Below the pieces are notes generated by a model. That model saw nothing but the letters and a program-made list of their open reading frames with translations. It was not told the origin of the DNA and made no database searches. Below are positions 17,301-25,145 of a DNA stretch of 64,000 nucleotides, piece after piece; position 1 is the stretch's first letter, and every line of letters begins with the position of its first letter. Both the position numbers and the translations under genes were made by a program. Source of the DNA: Flavobacterium sp. MDT1-60 (lineage in GTDB: Bacteria > Bacteroidota > Bacteroidia > Flavobacteriales > Flavobacteriaceae); assembly GCF_014844035.1 (NCBI RefSeq), contig NZ_CP062159.1:1674001-1738000 (forward strand), written 5' to 3'.

Positions 17301-17834
17301 CAAAAAATAGTTGAAGATAAAAACCGTTATAATACACTTACTTTAGAGATTAGCAAGGCTGGTGCCTATAGCTTTTTGAGTTCAAATGGATTTTTGGATC
17401 ATATTGTTATTTCTAATGAATTGACAGATCAATATATTCCGAATTCAATTGCTGTTTATGATCCGCGTAATGATATTACCAACTATACCAATACAACTTC
17501 AGATCATGGTCCTGTAATTGCCCGTTTTGAATTGAAAAAAGATGTTTTGTCTACAATTGATTTCGGAACAAATAATGGATATTTTGTACAAGCCTATCCT
17601 AATCCTGCAACTGATGTTGTAAATGTGACAGTAAAAATGAAAGAGGATAAAATTTTAAAATTACGACTTTATGATATTTCAGGACATTTAGTTGGAAATC
17701 CAATTGAAATTAAAGGAACTCAGGAAAAAAACGATGCTGTAATTCAATTAGGCAATCTTAGATCCGGAATTTATGTTTATACCTTAAGTGAAAACAATAA
17801 CGTTATTTATAGCAATAAAATCATAAAAAAATAA
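14397..17834 (+). CDS. Type IX-secreted multidomain protein with DNase I-like (EEP) domain
   Basis: A 1145-residue secreted protein. The signal peptide ends at SVFAQ (about residue 26). Two choice-of-anchor J-like jelly rolls lie at about 35-235 and 460-640 (each ending in a DNI or DDVAI strand). Ig-like or HYR-type beta segments with VYVRFTPTATGNLSG and VYVRFTPSIRTLTISG lie between and after them. An endonuclease/exonuclease/phosphatase domain runs from about 738 to 1050 (FDIVTYNLEFFG, DLHARANSG, LGDFNDD, SDHGPV). The C-terminal type IX sorting domain (AYPNPATDVVNV...GIYVYTL...SNKIIKK) directs export and surface attachment or release. It probably acts as an extracellular nuclease or phosphodiesterase. 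Confidence 0.88.
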   Translation: MKKIYSVRHLMAFLSFFYCSVSVFAQTFPTKQTLPYAQNFNGLGVVDTAYPDGFQGWTASISPGSAFNTNATLIADRPLIANSTASTSSGNFHNYDGKIGFLNNSNLDLTIGFAFDATNQKAIQVQYDAMTLRNPYGTVISGTSSNRINEMVLQYRIGNTASFTTLPTTLYSNNEVSQITAVTTPQNLKTFKITLPAECNNQPEVQIRWISRQVSGSGSRPSFAIDNIDIKSDIVAPVSVAGYPKADNILSNSFDFSNKLDEIGKTYYVLLPGGSATPSVVQVKAGQDANNAPALQSGFFDIIDPTQVYLKSFTGLSISTAYSVFSISEDPYGNVQTTVVKVDATTAAAIVPSVTTTVASLDLGFSETGFTSESGSYQIQAVNLSANVTVTATGNFTISKDNTAFGTSLTYAIADFALNAAQTVYVRFTPTATGNLSGQITHESTGATSKIVTLSGTGINPYLQGFNDPAVLTNSGWTQYNVAGTANEWTSTTVARNVNSGTGAILVNGYSDSGASKDWLISPRLRLDNFSQIPLLSFYSRKFYVGSDLKLMVSVNYDGKSNPETATWTEIPGDFPTITGTYKQSQFINLGPYKTNNTYVAWVYVTTAGGANNAEEWSLDDVAITNEAGFVAANPILDFGEVSINTISASQSFVFKAEGYNDITLKAPADYQLSLDNTSFQSDVLISSADAMAGKTVYVRFTPSIRTLTISGTLTVTGTGLNKQIGSLTGSSLLKADTFDIVTYNLEFFGTDVKGTDNVEFGPTDDTLQIENVAKVMNKLNADVYVVQEVSDDPSLDILIQKININGKTFDKSISTSWSYSFNAADPNFPPQKLVVLYNTQTTTVKSTRVMFKKLYDEVRAGTKTLPNYPGTTSTVNTSSSFFSSGRLPYLVKIETNIGGIKKEINLIDLHARANSGSDISRYNMRKYDAELLKDSLDVEFPNANFMILGDFNDDVKASVIAGNPSSYQKIVEDKNRYNTLTLEISKAGAYSFLSSNGFLDHIVISNELTDQYIPNSIAVYDPRNDITNYTNTTSDHGPVIARFELKKDVLSTIDFGTNNGYFVQAYPNPATDVVNVTVKMKEDKILKLRLYDISGHLVGNPIEIKGTQEKNDAVIQLGNLRSGIYVYTLSENNNVIYSNKIIKK

Positions 17835-17853
17835 ACAGAAATACATTTAAGTA

Positions 17854-17887
17854 AAAATGGCTGTCCAGTAATAGACAGCCATTTTTT
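17854..17887. terminator. Bidirectional rho-independent terminator
   Basis: AAAATGGCTGTC / GACAGCCATTTT with an 8-base loop and flanking A and T runs separates the convergent secreted-nuclease and MepB genes. Confidence 0.88.
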
Positions 17888-17890
17888 ATA

Positions 17891-18448
17891 CTAATTAACT
17901 AATTCTCTAAAAGTATCAAAATCCGGTTCAGGAGTTATTTCAAAGAAATATTTCAACTGCCAATTCTGAGTTTTTTTAGCTTGTTTGTTGTTTGTTTCAT
18001 CCCAAGGCGGGTAAACTCTTACAGCTCTTTTTCCTTCGCTGGTTGCTGTCGAAAAGATTCCTTTTTCAAGTAACACATTTTTAGGAAAAATAAACTGCCC
18101 AAAAAGATCATCTTTTCGAACGCTGATAAAAACAAAATCGATTAAATCAGTTGAATCAAAAGGTTCAATTGTTCCTAATCTGCTTCGTTTCCACAAAGTA
18201 ACAAATTGGCCAGTTTTTGTTGGGGTAATTTTGGCTTCTCTGTAGCAAATAAATTTCTCATTGAGATAGAAACGATAAGCACTGTAATCAATGCTTTCGC
18301 TTTCCTGCTGCGGTTGCGAACAGTCAAAATCAAAACAATCATAAACCAGTTCTTTGGCTAAAAGCAAATCTTTGGGGATAGATTTGTGATTTGTCCAATG
18401 GTTTTTTACGATCATTTTGAGAAGACTCGCTTTTAAGCTTGTTTTCAA
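17891..18448 (-). CDS. MepB family protein
   Basis: A 185-residue protein matching the MepB family: YSAYRFYLNEKFICYREAKITPTKTGQFVTLWKR, then FIFPKNVLLEKGIFS, and GKRAVRVYPPWDE. It has no signal peptide. In Staphylococcus mepB lies beside the MepA efflux pump and MepR but has no established activity. Here it has neither partner and follows the sigma/anti-sigma operon by 61 bp. A second possible start lies at the inner Met (MIVKNHW), 11 codons in. Confidence 0.78.
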   Translation of the reverse strand: MKTSLKASLLKMIVKNHWTNHKSIPKDLLLAKELVYDCFDFDCSQPQQESESIDYSAYRFYLNEKFICYREAKITPTKTGQFVTLWKRSRLGTIEPFDSTDLIDFVFISVRKDDLFGQFIFPKNVLLEKGIFSTATSEGKRAVRVYPPWDETNNKQAKKTQNWQLKYFFEITPEPDFDTFRELVN

Positions 18449-18509
18449 AATTATAGTAGGTTTAGGGGTTACGTAGGTTTTTGGGTGTTAAATATATGGT
18501 TTTTTTTAT

Positions 18510-20450
18510 TTAAAATGAAACATTTAGTCCGAAATTTACTCCCCATTGAAATTGGTTAAATGATTGACTGTTTAATGGATTTACATAATAATTCATTGCA
18601 GGTTCAACAAAAACATTTGTTTTTTTGTAAACCCGGTATTGCACTGTACTACTTAACGTTGAGCCGTATACAAAATCATTTGCGTTTACATTTTTACCTA
18701 ATGAATTTCCATCTATTGCAACATTGTTAGATATTAATTTACCAATAAAACCACCTGTATTCAAACTGATAGAAGCTTTGTTTTTAGAAAAAACAGCATA
18801 CGAAACTTCTAAAGGCATCTCAACATATCGTAAACTTTGATCTAAATTTCCACTTTGTACATTACTACTGCTTACGGCATTTTTAGTGCTGTTTGAAACT
18901 AATACATAACTATCATTACTTGCAATTTGAGGAACTGTTGGGTTTTTCATAAAATAATCACCAGTAGTTAAAAAAGCATTGTCGGCAGTTTTTATATAAG
19001 AGACATTAGCCACACTCTGACCTAATTCATTGATTTTAAAACCAGAACCAACTGCCCATTTTTTATTGATTTTATATTTAGTTTTAACACCGTAAGTACT
19101 ACTTTGTTTCGAGTCGTTTACGTTGCCTAAAGTTTTGTCATTTTTATAATTTTCAGAATTGGCAATTCCTGCAAAAACTTCAAGAGCCCATTTTTCAGCT
19201 TTTGATGCCGTTTTAGGATCTTTTTCTCTTCCTTTTTTCTCTTCAGGAGTTATACCTTTTTCTAAATTTTGAAGTTCTGCCAACTGAACAGAATCTTGTT
19301 TACTCAAAACATTGCTGAATTTAGAATTGCTTTTGGGAGCATTATCGGCAATGGCTTTTTCTGTTTTAACAGTTGTTGTTGTAGCTTCTTTTTTGCGGTC
19401 AGCTATTACTTTTTCTTTATTGTTGAAAACTGAATTTGAATTTCCTAAAGCAATAGCTGCAGGATTTGAATTCAATTGATTTTCAAAAATAGAACCTGGC
19501 ACCTGATCCTTTGAAAAAGAATTAAATTGACTTTGTTTTGTGGTCTTAAAAGTTTTCTCGGTTACAGCCTGATTTCCATTTCTTTTCTCAGCGTTTAAGT
19601 TTTGATTTTTTGAAAAAGAATTGAACTGATTTTGATTTCCGGTAGTAAACGTTTTCTCGGCTACAGCCTGATTTCCATTTCTTTTTTCAGGGATTATGTT
19701 TTGATTCTTCGAAAAAGAATTGAGCTGATTTTGATTTCCGGTAGTAAACGTTTTTTCGGCTACAGCCTGATTTCCGTTTCTTTTCTCAGCGTTTAAGTTT
19801 TTATTTTTTGAAAAAGAATTGAACTGATTTTGATTTCCGGTTCTAAAAGTTTTCTCAGCTACAGTCTGATTTCCATTTCTTTTTTCAGCATTTAAATTTT
19901 TATTTTTCGAAAGTGAATTGAATTGATTTCCTTTTTCTGAAACAGCTGTTTGTTCAGCTACAGTTTGATTTGTATTTCTTTTTTTTGAATTTAGATTTGC
20001 ATCTGAAGAACCAGGATTGCTTTTATTTTTAGAATCAGCATGGGCTACTGCAGTTTCTGTTGTTTGATTTCCTTCAGAATTACCAGAGCTGTTTTTTGAG
20101 CTTTCTATAGAAGAACTTTGTACAATTCCTGACTTATTTTCGATATCCTTTTCTGTAGCTATTGTTTTTGTATTGTTACTGTTTTTTTTGTGCTCATCGA
20201 TAACAACACTATTGTTTCCTCGGGCACCATTATTTATAGTTTTGATTCCGTTGTTTGAGCTAAAATATAAAACAGAAGGCAGTAACAAGCCTAATAACAG
20301 GCATGCCGCTGCTGACCACCAAAGAATAGCTCTCTTTTTCTTTTTTGGTTTGTCAAGTTTTTCCTCAATGTTTGCCCACAATTCAGGGGGTGGAACACTT
20401 GAAAAGTTTTCCATTGATGAAAAAATATCTTCTATATTCTGCTTTTTCAT
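18510..20450 (-). CDS. Membrane anti-sigma-like protein with tandem repeats and C-terminal beta-barrel-like domain
   Basis: A 646-residue protein. Residues 1-37 are a short cytosolic segment (VPPELWANIEEKLDKP) of the type found in Bacteroidota anti-sigma proteins. One membrane helix spans about 40-64 (WWSAAACLLLGLLLPSVLYFSS). A long polar region of about 250 residues follows, with five near-identical 33-residue repeats built on KRNGNQAVAEKTF. The last 220 residues resemble an outer-membrane beta-barrel (alternating strands, final WGVNFGLNVSF). The start overlaps the end of the sigma gene by 4 bp, so it probably restrains that sigma factor. A protein spanning both membranes is inferred from sequence only. 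Confidence 0.72.
   Translation of the reverse strand: MKKQNIEDIFSSMENFSSVPPPELWANIEEKLDKPKKKKRAILWWSAAACLLLGLLLPSVLYFSSNNGIKTINNGARGNNSVVIDEHKKNSNNTKTIATEKDIENKSGIVQSSSIESSKNSSGNSEGNQTTETAVAHADSKNKSNPGSSDANLNSKKRNTNQTVAEQTAVSEKGNQFNSLSKNKNLNAEKRNGNQTVAEKTFRTGNQNQFNSFSKNKNLNAEKRNGNQAVAEKTFTTGNQNQLNSFSKNQNIIPEKRNGNQAVAEKTFTTGNQNQFNSFSKNQNLNAEKRNGNQAVTEKTFKTTKQSQFNSFSKDQVPGSIFENQLNSNPAAIALGNSNSVFNNKEKVIADRKKEATTTTVKTEKAIADNAPKSNSKFSNVLSKQDSVQLAELQNLEKGITPEEKKGREKDPKTASKAEKWALEVFAGIANSENYKNDKTLGNVNDSKQSSTYGVKTKYKINKKWAVGSGFKINELGQSVANVSYIKTADNAFLTTGDYFMKNPTVPQIASNDSYVLVSNSTKNAVSSSNVQSGNLDQSLRYVEMPLEVSYAVFSKNKASISLNTGGFIGKLISNNVAIDGNSLGKNVNANDFVYGSTLSSTVQYRVYKKTNVFVEPAMNYYVNPLNSQSFNQFQWGVNFGLNVSF
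19500..19990. repeat. 99-bp in-frame tandem repeats inside the anti-sigma-like gene
   Basis: The word GCCTGATTTCC-type anchor recurs at 19567, 19666, 19765 and 19864, exactly 99 bp apart, with a weaker copy near 19963. Each unit encodes 33 residues. Copies differ by a few bases, so the array may change in copy number without breaking the frame. Confidence 0.85.
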
Positions 20451-21001
20451 GCTATTTTAAAATTTTTTTTTAAGCTCAAAATCCTTTTCTGCAAAATGCC
20501 CTTCGCTCTGTTTAAATTTGATTTTGATGTTCCTTCTGAAATTTTTAGTAACTCGGCTATGTCTTTGTGTTTCATCTTTTCAAAAACATACAAGTTAAAG
20601 ACAGTCCGGTATTGATCAGGTAAATCCCGAATATATTCCAGTAATTTTTCTTGCTCTATCGGAATTGTATCTAATTCTTCCTCTTCAGTAAAATCGGTGT
20701 CAGGATCAAAAACATCCAAAAAGAAACTTTCTTTTTTCTTCTTGTTTAAAGTTTCGATAAGCTTATTTATGAAAATACGTTTTAACCAGCCTTCAAAGCT
20801 CCCTTCAAATTTGTACTGACCAATTTTCTGAAAAACAATAACAAATGCTTCCTGGAAAACATCCTTCGCATCGTCTTCGTTTTTCATATATTTTAGGCAA
20901 ATACCATACAAGACAGGAGAGAACAACTGATATATTTTCAGTTGTCCTTCCCTGTCATTTTGCATGCATTGCCTGATATATTTTTCTAAATCGTCTTTCA
21001 A
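20447..21001 (-). CDS. ECF-type RNA polymerase sigma-70 factor
   Basis: A 184-residue ECF sigma factor. Region 2 shows YGICLKYMKNEDDAKDVFQEAFVIVFQKI. GSFEGWLKRIFINKLIE marks the end of region 2. Region 4 reads LPDQYRTVFNLYVFEKMKHKDIAELLKISEGTSKSNLNRAK. It redirects RNA polymerase to a specific regulon. Its stop overlaps the start of the membrane anti-sigma-like gene (ATGA), the usual arrangement for a sigma/anti-sigma pair. Two envelope-protein genes lie upstream on the same strand (49-bp gap) and may be in the same transcript. Confidence 0.92.
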   Translation of the reverse strand: MKDDLEKYIRQCMQNDREGQLKIYQLFSPVLYGICLKYMKNEDDAKDVFQEAFVIVFQKIGQYKFEGSFEGWLKRIFINKLIETLNKKKKESFFLDVFDPDTDFTEEEELDTIPIEQEKLLEYIRDLPDQYRTVFNLYVFEKMKHKDIAELLKISEGTSKSNLNRAKGILQKRILSLKKNFKIA

Positions 21002-21050
21002 AAATGGTTAAATTTGGTTCTGTAAAAATAGTTTTTATTAACTTAAAAAA

Positions 21051-21446
21051 CTACCTTTTATAAATACTACGAGTAGCATCCTGGTTATTGCTAACGATTG
21101 TTAAGTTTTGATTATCAAGGTTTTCTATGATATAAGTTTTGCCTTCAAAAGTAATCAGGTCATGCTCTGAATGGTCAAAAAAGCCAATGCCTTTTTCTAT
21201 TTGGTAGGCACTGTTTCTAATTTCTACATCATTTTTATAAGTGATAACTCTCCCTTCAGGGGTAAAAACAATTTTCTTGTTGAAACCACTGGTCTTTGGT
21301 GTTGCTGTATAAGGATTACTTGATCCTCCAATTGATTTTTCCCAAATCCAGGTGTTTATAATAGAACCGGCATAACCTTTCGTCTCTAATGAATATGCTG
21401 CAGTGAAAAGGCCAAATACAATAAAAAATAGAAAATGTTTTTTCAT
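21051..21446 (-). CDS. Small secreted protein of unknown function (lipocalin-like build)
   Basis: A 131-residue protein with an N-terminal signal (FLFFIVFGLFTAAYS). The mature part is a run of short beta strands beginning TWIWEKSIGG and ending NQNLTIVSNNQDATRSIYKR. This resembles small lipocalin-like or META-like secreted proteins of flavobacteria, but no family can be named with confidence. It lies 8 bp after the PrcB-like lipoprotein gene and 49 bp before the sigma gene, so the three may be expressed together. No cysteines follow the signal, so it is not a lipoprotein. Confidence 0.65.
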   Translation of the reverse strand: MKKHFLFFIVFGLFTAAYSLETKGYAGSIINTWIWEKSIGGSSNPYTATPKTSGFNKKIVFTPEGRVITYKNDVEIRNSAYQIEKGIGFFDHSEHDLITFEGKTYIIENLDNQNLTIVSNNQDATRSIYKR

Positions 21447-21454
21447 AATCTTAA

Positions 21455-22333
21455 TTATTTTAAACTGGTGATTTTATCCTGGATAGTTTTTTTGAAAAGT
21501 TTAACCTCTGTGCTTTGATCTGCTGTGTCGGCGTTGTCGATATAAATTTTGGTAACAACAGCTCCCTGAGTAAACTCAAAATAGATTCCGCCCTGATCAG
21601 CTGAGTCCGGCGTTCCGTATGTTTTAGTTTGTCCTTTTAAGTTTAAAATTTCAGTTGGTATGCTTTTCGAAAACGTAGTGTACTCGTCTCTTTTTGTAGT
21701 AGTACTGTATTTATATTGGCTAAAATCATAATTACCTGCTACTACATTTTGAAATTTTTGAATATTGTAATTGTTTAGCTGGAAGAATTTTTGACAATCT
21801 GTACCTATACATTTACTGTTAAAACTTCCAATTACGATGTTGTCAGAGCTCTCTGTTGTTCTGTTAAAAACAATCGGTTTTGACGTTTTAGGGATCAAAA
21901 TAAAATCTGATGGATAAGTAGGTGCAGATGATAAAGTTTCGCCATTCTGTGGACTTTTTTCGTAAAAATTAATTACAATTTGACAATTATTTTCTACAAT
22001 ACTTGTAATTTTTATAGCATAACCACTTGTAGGTTTTGCTCCGGCAAAAATTCCCACTAAGAATTTTTGAGTAAAATCGATATTAGGGTCACTTGCAACA
22101 GTACAAGTATTTTCGTGTTTTGTAAAGTAGTACTCCATTCTTTCAGTTGAGTTTACTACGATGGCAGCAGGGTTAGTAGGTAAACTTTTGACAGCGTAAT
22201 TGCATAAAAGTGGAAATCCTGTAAAAGCTACTTCTGTGTTTACTCCACAATCTACATTATTCATGTCATCATTACTAAGAGAGCAAGCACTAAATCCAAA
22301 AGCTATAAACAAGCTTAACATTAATTTTTTCAT
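21455..22333 (-). CDS. Lipoprotein with PrcB C-terminal-like domain
   Basis: A 292-residue lipoprotein (lipobox IAFGFSACSLSND). Residues 70-150 (FTKHENTCTVASDPNIDFTQ, LVGIFAGAKPTSGYAIKI) resemble the PrcB_C domain, named for a lipoprotein that supports a protease complex in Treponema. The C-terminal part (FNSKCIGTDC and after) has no recognised family. It heads a run with a secreted protein, a sigma factor and its membrane partner. A role in envelope sensing or protease control is possible but unproven. Confidence 0.68.
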   Translation of the reverse strand: MKKLMLSLFIAFGFSACSLSNDDMNNVDCGVNTEVAFTGFPLLCNYAVKSLPTNPAAIVVNSTERMEYYFTKHENTCTVASDPNIDFTQKFLVGIFAGAKPTSGYAIKITSIVENNCQIVINFYEKSPQNGETLSSAPTYPSDFILIPKTSKPIVFNRTTESSDNIVIGSFNSKCIGTDCQKFFQLNNYNIQKFQNVVAGNYDFSQYKYSTTTKRDEYTTFSKSIPTEILNLKGQTKTYGTPDSADQGGIYFEFTQGAVVTKIYIDNADTADQSTEVKLFKKTIQDKITSLK

Positions 22334-22522
22334 TGGGTAATATTTTAATAGGTTATATTTAGTAGATGTGTTTTTTTTAAATGGTTGCGTGCAGAAATAT
22401 TTTTTTATATTTTTTTGAGAATGTTTATTTAATTTGAGATGGACAATAATTCGTGAAATTTTAGTTTTAAAAATTAAGCACTACGTATTATTGCGTACTT
22501 TTACGTAAAAAAGAACTTAGTT

Positions 22523-23908
22523 ATGTTTGATTTTCTTCCCTTTTTATTGGCTTTTGTTGTGGCTTTTGTTGTGGCTTTGTTGCTGGGTATTTACTTAGGA
22601 AGAATGCTGTTTTCGGCCAAATTTCAATCAGAAAAGGTAAGTTTAGAGGAAAGACTAAATGCTAATATCAATCAATTGCAATTGCAGAAAGAGCAATTTG
22701 AAAATGAAAAAAGAAATTTTGAAAAAGTACTACAATCAAATAATGTAGAAAAAGAAAGTATCAGAACTGAAAAAGATAGTTTGGCTATCCAGCTTTCTAA
22801 AAAGGAAGTAGATTTTGAAAATTTATGGGAAAGACATAAAGAACAAAAAGCGGAGATTACAGAACTTCAGGAAAAGTTTACTAAAGAATTTGAAAATTTG
22901 GCGAATAAAATCCTTGAAGAAAAGTCGGCTAAATTTACGGAACAGAACAGCGAGAACATGAAAAATATCTTGTTACCATTGCAGGATAAGATTCATGGAT
23001 TTGAGCAAAAAGTAGAACAAACACACAAAGAAAGCATCGATTATCACGCGGCTTTGCGTCAGCAGATTGTGGGATTAAGTGAAATGAATGCCCAAATGAG
23101 TAAAGAAACGTTAAACCTGACTAAGGCATTAAAAGGAGACAGTAAAATGCAGGGAAATTGGGGAGAGTTGGTATTAGAACGTGTTTTAGAAAAATCAGGT
23201 TTAGAAAAAGGACGTGAATATGAAGTACAGCAAAGTTTTACAAATAACGAAGGAACTCGCGTTTTTCCTGATGTTGTAATCAATTTGCCCGACGGCAAAA
23301 AAATGATTGTAGACTCTAAAGTTTCTTTGGTAGCCTACGAAAAATGGATCAATGAGGAATCTGAAATTCTTAAAATTGATTATTTAAAAGAGCACGTCAA
23401 TTCTATTAAAAGACACGTAGAACAACTCGGAAATAAAAATTACCATGATTTGTATCAAATTGAAAGCCCTGATTTTGTTTTGCTTTTTATTCCGATAGAA
23501 CCGGCTTTTGCTATTGCATTAAATGAAGATTCAGCTTTATACAATAAAGCATTTGATCGAAATATTGTGATTGTAACGCCAAGTACCTTATTGGCGACCT
23601 TAAGAACTATCGATAGTATGTGGGCAAACCAGAAACAGCAGGAAAACGCTTTTGAAATTGCCAGACAAGCCGGAGCTTTATACGATAAATTTGAAGGTTT
23701 TGTTGCCGATTTGGTTAGAATTGGAAACAAAATAAAAGACACCAAAAATGAATACGACAGTGCCATGAATAAATTGGTAGACGGAAAAGGAAACTTAATT
23801 TCGAGTGTCGAAAAATTAAAGAAAATGGGAGCAAAGGCAAAAAAGGCGCTTCCGGAAAACATTATTGCAAGAGCCTCAAATACAGATGAAAATCAATTAC
23901 TAAACTAA
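22523..23908 (+). CDS. rmuC: DNA recombination protein RmuC
   Basis: A 461-residue RmuC. It has an N-terminal membrane helix (FLLAFVVAFVVALLLGIYLG, residues 6-25) and a long coiled coil to about residue 200. A nuclease-like core follows, with KMQGNWGELVLERVLEKSGL, FPDVVINLPDGKKMIVDSKVSL, PDFVLLFIPIEPAF and NIVIVTPSTLLATLRTI. The family limits inversions at short repeats and belongs to the restriction-endonuclease-like fold (the D...DSK pair is present). The next genes (thioesterase, VOC) follow closely on the same strand and may be in one operon, without a clear functional link. Confidence 0.95.
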   Translation: MFDFLPFLLAFVVAFVVALLLGIYLGRMLFSAKFQSEKVSLEERLNANINQLQLQKEQFENEKRNFEKVLQSNNVEKESIRTEKDSLAIQLSKKEVDFENLWERHKEQKAEITELQEKFTKEFENLANKILEEKSAKFTEQNSENMKNILLPLQDKIHGFEQKVEQTHKESIDYHAALRQQIVGLSEMNAQMSKETLNLTKALKGDSKMQGNWGELVLERVLEKSGLEKGREYEVQQSFTNNEGTRVFPDVVINLPDGKKMIVDSKVSLVAYEKWINEESEILKIDYLKEHVNSIKRHVEQLGNKNYHDLYQIESPDFVLLFIPIEPAFAIALNEDSALYNKAFDRNIVIVTPSTLLATLRTIDSMWANQKQQENAFEIARQAGALYDKFEGFVADLVRIGNKIKDTKNEYDSAMNKLVDGKGNLISSVEKLKKMGAKAKKALPENIIARASNTDENQLLN

Positions 23909-23941
23909 AATATTTACCTACTTAATAATACCACAATTTAT

Positions 23942-24490
23942 ATGACTGCAGATTTCAAACCCGTTTCTTCATCGAAAATAAGTATATCCGAATTAATGTT
24001 GCCATCGCACACCAATTTCAGCGGTAAAATTCACGGGGGATATATTTTACAATTACTGGATCAAATTGCTTTTGCTTCGGCCTCGAAATTTTGCGGGAAT
24101 TATTGCGTAACGGCCTCTGTTGATACAGTAAACTTTTTGAAACCTATTGAAGTTGGAGAACTCGTTACCATGAAAGCTTCGGTGAATTACGTTGGAAGAA
24201 GCTCGATGGTTGTCGGGATTCGTGTTGAAGCAGAAAATATCCAGACAGGAGCTGTTAAACATTGTAATTCTTCTTATTTTACAATGGTGGCCAAAGACAA
24301 GGAAGGAAAAAGTGTCGCCGTTCCCGGACTTATTTTATCTAATTTAGAAGAGGTTCGTCGTTTTAGAAAAGCAGTTAAACATATTGAGGTACGAAAAGAA
24401 GTTGAAGAACATGCTAAAATTACCAATGTAAATTCGATTGAGGATTTAGCAAGTTTAGATAAATATAATGTACTTTTAGAAATTAGTTAG
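23942..24490 (+). CDS. Acyl-CoA thioesterase, hotdog fold
   Basis: A 182-residue hotdog thioesterase of the YciA/BACH type. LMLPSHTNFSGKIHGGYILQLLDQIAFASASKFCG carries the conserved N/HGG-LLD motif with the catalytic acidic residue. VTASVDTVNFLKPIEVGELVTMKASVNYVGRSSMVVGI completes the fold. It hydrolyses acyl-CoA to free acid and CoA in the cytoplasm; the chain length preferred is not evident. It sits 33 bp after rmuC. Confidence 0.9.
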   Translation: MTADFKPVSSSKISISELMLPSHTNFSGKIHGGYILQLLDQIAFASASKFCGNYCVTASVDTVNFLKPIEVGELVTMKASVNYVGRSSMVVGIRVEAENIQTGAVKHCNSSYFTMVAKDKEGKSVAVPGLILSNLEEVRRFRKAVKHIEVRKEVEEHAKITNVNSIEDLASLDKYNVLLEIS

Positions 24491-24519
24491 GAATAAAGAA
24501 TTCAATTAAATCAGGTCAA

Positions 24520-24912
24520 ATGGTAAAATTTAGATATACAATTTTATATGTAGAAAATGTAGAAGAGTCAATTGTGTTTTATGAAAATGTATTTGGTTTT
24601 TCAAGAAAATTCATAACTCCGGAACATGATTATGGTGAATTAATCACAGGCGAAACGACACTTTCATTTGCCTCGAAAAACCTGGCTGCTCAGAACCTAA
24701 AAGATGGTTTTGTTGAAAGTAACTTAGACAATAAACCTTTTGCATTTGAAATTGGTTTTATTACAGACGATGTTCTGGAGTTGGTACAAAAAGCGACTTC
24801 TTTTGGAGCGGTGCTGGTAAAAGAGCCAACTGCAAAACCATGGGGACAAATTGTGGCTTATGTTAGGGATCTGGATGGCTTTTTAATAGAGATTTGTACT
24901 GAAATGGAATAG
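24520..24912 (+). CDS. VOC (glyoxalase/bleomycin resistance) family protein
   Basis: A 130-residue protein with two beta-alpha-beta-beta-beta modules of the vicinal oxygen chelate fold (FRYTILYVENVEESIVFYENVFGF and FEIGFITDDVLELVQKATSFGA). The metal-site-like Glu lies in GFLIEICTEME. There is no signal peptide. It lies 29 bp after the thioesterase gene. The reaction cannot be told from sequence; it could be an isomerase, dioxygenase or binding protein. Confidence 0.85.
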   Translation: MVKFRYTILYVENVEESIVFYENVFGFSRKFITPEHDYGELITGETTLSFASKNLAAQNLKDGFVESNLDNKPFAFEIGFITDDVLELVQKATSFGAVLVKEPTAKPWGQIVAYVRDLDGFLIEICTEME

Positions 24913-25145
24913 TTTAGAAAAGCATTTCACAAACAACATTTCACATTTTACCTCAATAAAACATTTCACAAATATTTAGCATAATTCGGCAATTAGTAGC
25001 TTGAAAATTTCGTAACTTTAAGTGTATAGATAAGTTACTATATTTTCACGGAGTATTGCCATTCGATTTTTATAAAATCTGATTCCTTTTTTAGTTAATC
25101 CTACTAAAAAAACCGAATGACATAATTGTTTAATTGCTGACGATT

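Noticed and set aside
19500..19990. CRISPR-like array from regular 99-bp spacing
   Set aside because: The repeats are continuous, lie within an open frame and have no distinct spacers.
23455..23862. 135-residue ORF antisense to rmuC
   Set aside because: It is a shadow of conserved rmuC codons with no domain or start signal.
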